From Plenodomus lindquistii (taxonomy: Eukaryota > Ascomycota > Dothideomycetes > Pleosporales > Leptosphaeriaceae): DNA of 64,000 nt. This document shows positions 55,623 to 64,000 of this stretch, piece by piece (position 1 is the stretch's first letter; the number at the start of each line of letters is the position of its first letter). The DNA lies in NCBI GenBank assembly GCA_025504975.1, contig JANUWI010000001.1:3224001-3288000 (forward strand), given 5' to 3'. Position numbers and translations under genes: made by a program. The notes under the pieces are model-generated. The model was not told where the DNA came from, ran no database searches, and saw nothing but the letters and a program-made list of their open reading frames with translations.

Positions 55623-56747
55623 GTGATTCGACCGAAACCCACCGAAAACCCGTTTTTTCTCGTCTGCCTATCAGTCTGGACTGCGGCTGGCTTACAAAAC
55701 AAGTCGCGGTCCGCAAATTACAATGGTCTGGTTGCACGGATGCTTGTCAGGGTCTGTCTCGTTTGGTATCTGCTGATGGCGCGAGCTGTGATGGTGCAAG
55801 GGCGTGTTTTTACCTCGGTCGTGGGGCGCTGATGATGGTTGGGCGTGGAGTTGGGCGGATGGCTCCAGGCGGGTGATGACGTAGTTGGGTGGTTGGTAGC
55901 TGCAGCTTCAGAATGGATGGCACAATCTCAAAGGTATTGCTGAGCGATCGACCTTTGCTTTGAGCCGAGTACAAGAATATGAGATCTGTGGTTGAAGTTT
56001 GCTATTCAACATACAAATGGCATGTGTGAATGTACTGCGAGTTATGCTTTATGAAACTTCATGTTCCACGTGCATTGAGATGCCCAATCTACGTACACCG
56101 CCTATCGGAGATCATCAGTAACCCCCACTAGATCCTTCATCATGATCGCAGGGATAAGACTGCGTTATGGAGGAGTTTCAAAACTTCACGTGGGAAACAC
56201 GTCCACACTGTGCATCAATTCATGTCTATTCAAACTATGTACAACAAAACGCCGCCTACATAATCTGCCGCATCTTCGCGCACAGCTATCACTCTCCTTA
56301 CATGACTGCTTACTACATTGCACACCTCTTTCTTCTACAAACGAGATCCAACAACAAGTTAACAATATGATCAATCTAATACATCAACCAAAACTCATGC
56401 CAATTCTGTTGCAATGAGTAGGACAGCAGTCCACCTACCCCCAAAGGGGATTGCTGTCGCACCGGGCAAACAAGCGATCCTCCCGAAGTCCTGGCCTGCG
56501 GCTGAGGCATATCCTGTGGAAGTGTCCGTGGGATCAGTCCATTGGAATATCCGTTGGAACATCCATCCGGTATGTGGTTACTCCATGGTCCATCATCCGC
56601 TGGTTGCGGGAGTCCATCCAGGGCATTGTGGCAATGCAAAAAGCAAACGCAAGTATCCTTAGTGGAGATTATCGTGTAGACACGGTTGTGTCACAAACCT
56701 TTAGTAGAGAGTATCGAAACAGACAATGTCTGGTCTATACTCATCAT
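55623..56747. other. Intergenic, peroxidase promoter and C2H2 gene 3' flank
   Basis: No gene is supported. Minus-strand open frames near 56376-56639 have no recognisable domain. Confidence 0.4.
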
Positions 56748-58672
56748 TCATCCTCCGTAGCTCTCGCGGTACTGAGTACCGATGTCGTGCAGACCAACAA
56801 CCTCCTTGGTCAGTTGGATGTCGTCGCCAAGGTCGCTAGGGGTGGTGAGGCCAGTAAGAATGTCGATGATGTGCTGCTTCTTGATCAGAAACTCCTTGAC
56901 AAGCTTCTCACGCTGCTGTTGGCGGAGTTGCTCAGCAGAGATCTTGACGACCTTCTGGCGTTTCTCTGTGACGTCCTCAGCGGAAGCCTTGCGCTTGCGG
57001 CTGACAGGCTTGCGCTGAGGTTGGCCCTGGACTGGTGGAGAAGGCTCCGTGGTAGGACCATCGTACTGGTGAACCCGCTTCATGTGATCGAAGAGGTTGT
57101 AGCGACGAGGAAAGCCGTGACCAGGCACAGCTCGCTCACAGTCTCTGAAGTGGCAGAGGTGGGGCCTGGCTCCATGGCCGTGCATACCATGGGCCTCGCG
57201 CTCGTGGCGAAGCAGGCAAGCAGTGGACGAGAACTGCACGCCGACGCATGTCTTCTTGTTGCAGCGGAATGGCTTGAGGTGGGAGTCGACATACTTGCTG
57301 GTGGACATTAGCTAACGTCTAAACAGCGTAAAGATGCAGGAGCTTACTCATAGTTGCACTTCAAAGGTGTAGGCTTGTGGTTGCAGCTAGTGCTGCCCTC
57401 CTCGGGGCAATGGTACTTGCCGTCCTTGTCGGGCAACTTCTGGTAGAGTGGGTGGCTACGGGCGACCTTGGTGCGCTCCTCTTCAAGCTTCGTCTCGGCA
57501 GTCTCAGACTGTGAGAGCGTGTCTTCCTCATCACCCATGACTTGCGTGGGCACGGAAGCAGAATTGCTGTCCTCAGCATCGTTCCTGGTCGAGTCAGCTT
57601 TAGATGTTGTGCAACAGCGGTCGTGTACTACCTCGGGCCAATGAATTGTGGCTGGTCGTAGTCCACGTTGTGAGGGAAGTGGACGCTGGTCGTGCTGGTA
57701 GGAGTTGCCACGAACGCACCGAAGTTGTCATGTGCAGAAGCTCGTCGCGATTCTCCCTTGGTTGTGTATGACGACGGGGCGCGAAGAGCCGAAGGACGCT
57801 CTATAGCGTCGTAGGATGTGTTGCTCCATTGCGGCTGTGATGTTGAAGCGAACATCATATCGTTTGAGCTGTGCGTCTCCGGGTAGGATGTGAAAGAGAA
57901 GGGGTGAGCCTGAAACTGTGCGTCAGATGAAGCCCATTGGGAGGGTACGTTCACAGCGGTCGATGGTGTGAATCGTGGCATGCTCGATGCCGAGTAGTGC
58001 GTGTAGTCCTGTCCAGCAGAGTAATTAGCATAAGAGAGGGGTCCTTCTGTGGCCTCCCAAGTTCCAGTGGTGGCCGAATGTGGAATCTGGTTCATATCCA
58101 GGGTTTGCTCAGAGTATGCGGGGTAGTTATCGGAGCTCATTGAGGGTGAGTAGATATCGCTCCCAATGAATTGTGTGCTAAGGTGCCTCCGGTTCTCCTG
58201 GGAATGGCCATCTGTCTTGCTGGAGTGCCGGCTGGCACCGCTCTGGCTCTGGTAGGCGCTGTCCATGCTGCACTCAGAGACAGTATCCTTTGGCTCGAAG
58301 AGGTCCACTGTGCTCATGTCCTGGAAATCAGAAAAAGGAAAATCCTGTACGGGAACCACTGGTGCAGGGATGTCCTTCCTCCACTCAGTGATGTTGGAAA
58401 TGAAGAACGCAGGCTCCGGAGGAGAGTCGAAGAAAGAGTCGCTAAACACCAAGGGTTAGTACCAAAACAAATCAAACCTCGAATGAGAGATGAAGCAATG
58501 TGATAAGAAACGCCATGTTAGTTGTCTCGTCAAGTCCTAGTCACGCACGAGTCAGCATTTGTGTCTTGGTACTATTGGTTCCTAGATTGACGCACCTGAA
58601 GGCCAGTGATAGGAACGGAGCCCGCGATGGTGTTGGCCAGTTCGAGTCCTACTGTAATGTAACGTACGCCAT
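56748..58672 (-). CDS. C2H2 zinc-finger transcription factor
   Basis: Proposed exons: 58672..58668 (5 nt, ATGGC), 58441..57632, 57584..57348 and 57297..56748, giving 533 residues. Residues 1-270 are Ser/Tyr/Gln/Pro-rich and acidic in places, as in an activation region. The zinc-binding part starts YHCPEEGSTSCNHKPTPLKC, continues DKYVDSHLKPFRC across intron 3, then FSSTACLLRHEREAH and HLCHFRDCERAVPGHGFPRR ending NLFDHMKRVH. A bipartite basic stretch (PVSRKRKASAEDVTEKRQK) and a Gln/Arg/Lys helix follow. This layout recurs in Pezizomycotina regulators of unknown role. The internal splices are firm; the 5-nt first exon is the only plan I found that supplies an ATG in phase, so the start is uncertain. 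Confidence 0.8.
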
Positions 58673-61600
58673 GTTGATGCAGTGATGATTCCAAAAGCCA
58701 GAAAATCCGGCAATCCAGGGTAAGCGAGTAAGTCTACTTGGTGTCGAGCGCCAGCAATAGTAAAAGCAGGGCCTGATCGGAATCTTCACTCTCTTCAAAT
58801 AACCACACATCAAGTTAGTTTCAAGACCAATGGTGTGATCAGGATGGCGTAATTAGCCTACAGTACGTACTTCGTAACCATCCAAAAGCTCCAAAGTCAG
58901 CCTTGATTGCCGTGGTCGGCGCCCGTAGTTTCCAGGAGAGAATGGAGGAATCCTGTTGGTTCGCAGGCGGTGACCAGTACGGGTGGCAGGCTTGTCCGTG
59001 TGTCCAAGGCAAAGGGCGGATTCCTAGGAAAAGGATTGCGAACATTGATACTACCAGTTATGTCGCTGCACACAGCCGAACAAATGCATGATTGAACGGC
59101 TATGCCAGATATTGTCTACGTTGTCCTAGCGGTCATGCAGGAGAGCACACCGTGGGGATTGGTGATCCTGGGCTGGAATGGCTTACTCGACTAGTAGGGA
59201 TCGAATCGTGCATTCAACATTTGATCGTAAGCTGTATATTACAAGCCCCGACATTGAAGCGACGAGACGCCGGTTTGTCGTTTCTACAGATACTGCGAGG
59301 GCAGTGGTGCCAGACGTCGATTCCCCACAGGTAGGTTCTCCGAAGTGATCGTGGGATCATCCATAGTACGCAAAAACAGAGGAAAGTGGCCTGCTGGGGG
59401 TCCTAGTCCTGTGGATGGACAATTAGGTGGCTCCTCGGTGTTCCATTGGGCTTCCATTTTGGCTTGGTATGCTGTAATGGCGGCAAGGAAAAACTAGCAC
59501 AAAGGAAAGAAATACATGAGGTAGTAGTGTAAATAGATCAAACAACGCGCGAAAGCAAGCAAAACAGTTTGGGGGTAAACCGTTGGGCAGTAAGTACCTG
59601 GATAGGGCTCCGTCTGGGCTCCGAATTGTCATCCTGAGCAAGGGCTCTTGTGAGTGTGTTGAGTTTGTTGATGAAGTCTCGCAATTTTGGCAAGAACAGT
59701 CGTCTGGAAGAGCGAAGTGTGCGATGGTGTGAATCGTCTTGCGTTTGAAAGTGTGGTGTTGAGGAGGGAAGGAGGAGGGTAAAGAGCGAGACGAGATGTG
59801 TGGGTGGGCACAGGTGCTGACCGGCTGGTGGCTTAGAGCAGGTGCGATTGACAACGCATACCAAAAGGTGGGGCCATATTCCGCGAGTAAAATCCTGTTG
59901 CAGTCCTTCGGCGGTTCCAAAACCAGTTGGCCAAATTCTCTCGCACATGGGGACGGCAGCGCTCTTATCACCCCCTCTCAGGCCCGCCTGCGGCCGAGCT
60001 GCGACACCTGATTTGCGATTCATCCTGGACATGCGCCGCACGGTTGTGAGCGCAGCGTTCCGTTCGGCGAATTTGATCGTCGCTCACGGACGCCGTGTAA
60101 ATCTAAAATGAATTGCACGCCAGGATTCTGCCGGAAGGGCAAGTCAAGCAGTGATCAACCGTGTCATCGAACCAACCACGGGGCCGGATGGCGGCTCGAC
60201 GGGGCCGCCAAATCTGCAGCACGTCGTGCTCCTGACGTCCGAAGCTCCACCGACCTGATTAATTTGCTTTTCGTTGGCGCTTCTGATCGATCAGCGAGCA
60301 AAGAGCACATCACGGTGTTGCTTGACTTCAGGAACCAGGATCGTAGCGCGCATGGAGGGGCAGCACGCCATCGTGTTTGATTACTGCAAGCTTACTCTGT
60401 CAAGCAACGGCTTGGACGTTGCCGTTGCCAAACTCTAAGATGCACGTCTGACTCTCAAAACTGTGCGGCAACGGCGACAGCGACAACAGCCTACTCTAGG
60501 TATGCTCACTGCCGATAGGGCAACAGGGCAACAGCGCCAGCATCGCACATGGCGAGCACCTGCATGCATCACAGTGTTACAGACTTACATCGCCACCGCC
60601 GTTGGGGGGTGTTTTGTTGCACGAATTGCGTCGAAGGCTGGTGTTGAGCCACCGAACACCGCATGCTGTCAACAGTGGACGTCCATGGAACAATGCCATT
60701 GTTCTTTCGCATTGTACCACACGAGAATCGGAACGAAACCTCCGGTTCAAACCTAATTTCTCGGGTCAGAGACTGCCAAAGCAATAACAAGCGGATAAAA
60801 GCGAGAGTTGGAGCGAGTGAGTCAGATAGGAGCGAAAGACAATGCTGATTCGTTCCTCAATGCCCGAAGGCTAGGATGAACTATGCTTTGAAATTTATGG
60901 TATCATCATGCAAGAGACTGGAGAGGACAGAAAAGGGGGATGCAACATACCTGCTTCGGATGTACGCGTGTACTATGCTGCTAGCTGTGGATGGATTTTG
61001 ACAGATGTCGAGGCAGTGCAAAACAGCCACAACGCGGACCGTACTTTGCACTACCGGGCCAGCAATCTTTGCCCGTCGAGGTAGCGGCAAGATCCGCGAC
61101 ACCACTCGCAAGGCAGGGACAGCTTTTTTGTTGTATTTGAATTCTCGAGTCCGAGGGATCTGCACCAAATACCAGTGCCAATCCTCTCTCGAAGAGCGCA
61201 CATGCTCCAAAGCCGCAGGCGGCAGGCAGCCTAGAGCTCAAGGACCGCGGCTGCGCTGTACCTGCCTTGTATCTGTTAGAGCATTGCTCGCCCACAGCAT
61301 TGATTGGGAATGTCGAGAATCCTCCGCTGGCTTGAAGAGTTGATAACCTGTGAGGACAGGAGCTCGCAGCGCCGCAGAAAATGGCGGGCAGAATCGCTTG
61401 GCAGAACTTCGGGACCTTTTGAAGCCTAGTGCAAGCTTAGTCATCACTGCCGCTGACGTCAGGCCGCCCCTCCAGATCCCCGCGGCCATCATTCAGGGTT
61501 CTGGTACAACTCGACCAGGAAAAACGACCCGGAAGACTCTTCCGCATGACATCGATCGAAGCACAAAGAGCTCGATTTTTTCGTGGATGAAAACCTGCGG

Positions 61601-62396
61601 CGTTCCGACGTTACAATATTCACAGCGGTCACGGTGTGCAGTAGCCAGATCCGACACCCTCGCAAACCGATGATCATCACCCTACGGCAAGATCTGAAAT
61701 AGTCTGAAACGACGAGAGAAAGCCTCTCAAACTCAAATTCACAGTGTCCCCACAACCAGACTCAGGGTCCAGTTCAGATCCCGCGAGGTTGCTGCGGGTC
61801 TGGTTTCCCCAGTCCACAATACTCTAGAGTATCACAATGAGTTATTAGCGCGATCGAGGGGCTTGCGTTGCTACAGATCTCAAGCCTTGCCATTGTTTAT
61901 ACGAGGCTCTGATCTGAAGTCAAAGTCTAGGAACCTTGCATGGAATTGCAAGACACGCGCTGACCTGAGGCTTTCGATTGTGAACAAGAATCGTGGCCAT
62001 TTGCGGTCAATTGATCGGCGGTTTGCTGATGTTTGCGCTTGCAGCAGAGGTATTGTTCCGGATAGTCCTATTTGCTGGATATTACTTACCACCAATCGGC
62101 AGTTGTTTGTAGCTGTGGTAAGCATCATATCCTTTCCACTTTTGTCATTGTTACAGTTTGTTAGCGTCCCAGAGACTCGATGTGAATGCGGGGGAACGTC
62201 ACTCATTGGCACGGTAAGTTATGGTCTGCGTAACTCAAAGGAAATGCGATCGCATGACGAAGAGGTGCAGTTTGAGGGGTTTATGAAGGCTTCAGTTCCT
62301 GCCTGAAATACAGCATCCTCAAATACTTATACATCTGTCAAACGACATTTGAAGCAACATCTACCTACACTTGTAACCATCAAATAATCGTCCATC
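58673..62396. other. 3.7-kb gene-free region between divergent genes
   Basis: The longest empty stretch in the window, upstream of both the C2H2 factor (-) and a small gene (+). Open frames of up to about 180 codons exist on both strands but none shows a domain, a splice plan or a repeated structure. Long leaders, noncoding RNA or extended regulatory DNA are possible. Confidence 0.45.
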
Positions 62397-62880
62397 ATGC
62401 CTTCTCCATTCCACCAGAAGTATTCTTCTCAAAGCCACAAGGTGTTCGGCGATAACACTGTGCCTGCCATGCCCGAAGGACCCAAGCAAGATGCCGATCG
62501 ACGTGCATCCGATTCGTCCATCTCGTCACAGACCTACGACAGCTCGCGTAGGAGGGTATGTTGCTACCTTACTCTGACCATTGTGATGGTGTGTTCGTCA
62601 ATCTATTCTAACCAGTCACAAGTCTTCTACTACACAACGCTTCGGTAACTTGGAAGCGCTCAAGCGTCCACAAGATGAGCAGAGTGCGGCCAGGCGGCAA
62701 TCGCTTCATGATTCATATGGCAAGGTTGGTATCATCGGCACGATGTGGAACAAGTACGTGTTTGTCGTTGTATTTTGTCAGCTCTTACTGATGATTCTTA
62801 GCTTCACTCGTGGTCCTGCTCCAGTAGCTCAAACTCAAAAGCCCAAAGAGGCTCGCGACACTACTACTTTGAGGAACTAG
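62397..62880 (+). CDS. Small protein of unknown function
   Basis: Three exons: 62397..62555, 62623..62753, 62802..62880; 122 residues. The protein is hydrophilic and basic, with PFHQKYSSQSHKVFGDNTVP, a Pro/Asp/Arg patch, RFGNLEALKRP, QSAARRQSLHDSYGKVG and a terminal FTRGPAPVAQTQKPKEARD ending TTTLRN. The acceptor CACAAG at 62617-62622 was chosen over CCAG at 62611-62614 because only it continues the long conserved-looking frame; a CTAAC branch site precedes it at the right distance. Good intron signals and in-phase joins argue for a real gene, and it looks like a conserved filamentous-ascomycete protein. I know no function. Confidence 0.7.
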
Positions 62881-63677
62881 CTGTACGATCTCTTTGGATG
62901 TGCCGTCGCGTATGTCGGGGACATGTTCCACTCCAATCGCTTGACACTATGTGACGATTGTCAGTATAGTAGTAGGGTACCCTAGATGATGGCCTGGTTG
63001 TACCCTACTGTATCTGAGGTGTCTGAGCAGGATCCTCGACACCCAACCATCTGTATTATAGTCATGAAATCAATGACACTGTGATTCCCTAGGCCAGCTT
63101 GTGCCAGACCAGGTGTTGGGCCCAACCCATCGTAGGCCAACCGTAGGTGTAGCTACATCATGCAACAGTTTCCCACTTTCCCATATGCGAAATGAGCATC
63201 ATGGCTATTGCTGCTATGATCGGCTCCCGTTCAAGCAGTGATTCAACTACGAGCAGCTTGAACAACAACAGCTTGAACAACAACAGCTTGAACAACAACA
63301 GCTTGAACAACAACAGCTTGAACAACAACAGCTTGAACAACATTGTGATCCAGGTCTTCTTAGTGCCTTCATAGTATGTCTATGTAATGCAGGCTCATGT
63401 GTTGTATGCCACTCGGGAGATGCGTGTTGATGTTCGCGTTCATGTGGGGGAAAGGCATGATTGGCTGGCGTTGAACAGTGACGTCGCTTGTTCAGTCCCA
63501 CGAACTTCTACAATGTTGCATTACACGAGCAATCACGAGCATTCACGAGCATCACAAATCAGTACCCTGCGAGTACGCTGCATAGAACACGCGCGCGCTC
63601 CTCGAAGGTGCTAACTACCATCCACCAACGACCCCGCACGCCTGCTTTTCCAACGCTGCAAACATCCACCTTACACC
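62881..63677. other. Intergenic with a minisatellite
   Basis: It contains the 15-bp tandem repeat described separately. A 60-codon frame (63192..63374) spans the repeat and would encode NNNSL units, but I do not regard it as a gene. Confidence 0.5.
63254..63340. repeat. 15-bp minisatellite (CAGCTTGAACAACAA)n
   Basis: Five full identical units plus a partial sixth, head to tail. Because the unit is a multiple of three it stays open on both strands (NNNSL one way, LLLFK the other). Confidence 0.95.
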
Positions 63678-64000
63678 ATGGCGACACGCACGCGCTCACC
63701 GAATGGATTCCCTGATCCTACATCTATAAATCTCAACAGGCTTCTTTCGAGATTAGAACATATCGTGCTACAAGAACCATCGCCCCAACTGCGCAAGTCG
63801 AGCTATGAACGAGCGCGAGTTAGTGCTGTAAGCCTGTCCTTCAAAATCCATACCTTCCCTTGGCAACAAGTTCTGCTGTGATGAGCGAAATATGCTTCAA
63901 TGCTACTGGAAAGATGCGGCATTAACTAACCTTTACACAGAACGTTGAGCATGCGCGCACACTTCTGCTCAGCCTCGAACACTCCGCCTCGACGATACCG
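63678..64000 (+). CDS. Use1-like SNARE protein, N-terminal part (runs off window)
   Basis: Exon 1 is 63678..63827 (50 residues) and exon 2 starts at 63941 after an intron GTAAGC...CACAG with a CTAAC branch site. The visible protein has INLNRLLSRLEHIVLQEPSP, YERARVSANVEHARTLLLSL and EHSAS. An N-terminal NLNRLLxRLE helix followed by a YERxRVxxNxExARTLLLxLE helix is what I associate with fungal Use1, the ER SNARE for Golgi-to-ER retrograde transport. The SNARE motif and membrane anchor would lie beyond the window, so the name is tentative. Confidence 0.6.

Noticed and set aside
63158..63343. LLLFK-repeat peptide on the minus strand
   Set aside because: Produced by the 15-bp tandem repeat; no start or splice context suggests a gene.

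Overview
This is a nuclear window of a filamentous ascomycete (Pezizomycotina). Dothideomycetes/Pleosporales is the likeliest home, judged from gene content. The evidence is protein-coding genes with roughly 45-90 bp GT-AG introns carrying CTAAC/CTGAC-like branch sites, a tRNA-Asn with a canonical nuclear intron, and fungal-specific families: a FacB/Cat8-type Zn2Cys6 regulator, an APSES factor, HET, a Ste2-like receptor and a fungal secreted trypsin. I reconstructed exon structures by hand; boundaries were checked for reading frame and, where possible, family conservation.

Layout. 1-12 kb: the 5' end of a gene resembling short fungal phospholipase D (-), cyanate hydratase (+), a multi-finger C2H2 protein (+), a rhomboid protease (-), Cdc14 phosphatase (-) and a SET methyltransferase (+). 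13.6-22.5 kb: FacB/Cat8-like acetate/gluconeogenesis regulator (+), KTI12 (-), a small conserved-looking protein (+) and free methionine-(R)-sulfoxide reductase (-), the last two enzymes containing extremely small coding exons. 22.5-28.3 kb is a gene-poor, decayed stretch: it holds the remains of an Argonaute gene (broken by stops, frameshifts and loss of MID and most of PIWI) and an orphan membrane-anchored protein. 28.3-39 kb: secreted trypsin, RPA small subunit Rfa3, a YML020W-type alpha/beta hydrolase divergent from the SPB1 rRNA methyltransferase, tRNA-Asn(GTT), and a tandem-BRCT protein that may be an Mdb1/MDC1-like DNA-damage mediator. 40-46.4 kb: Ste2-like pheromone receptor, a HET-domain protein and a peroxisomal (C-terminal AKL) acyl/aryl-CoA ligase. 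47.5-58.7 kb: MBF subunit Mbp1-like, an EamA-type vacuolar transporter, a PP2A activator (PTPA/Rrd), a thiol glutathione peroxidase and a C2H2 transcription factor with a large upstream region. 62.4-64 kb: a small conserved-looking protein, a 15-bp minisatellite, and the 5' end of a Use1-like SNARE gene running out of the window.

There is no operon and no clear biosynthetic cluster; this is mostly housekeeping and regulatory euchromatin. Noteworthy points are the Argonaute relic, the 3-nt and 5-nt coding exons of the sulfoxide reductase, two enzymes (cyanase, glutathione peroxidase) with in-frame upstream AUGs that add mitochondria-like leaders, and a G-quadruplex-prone intron in the RPA small-subunit gene.
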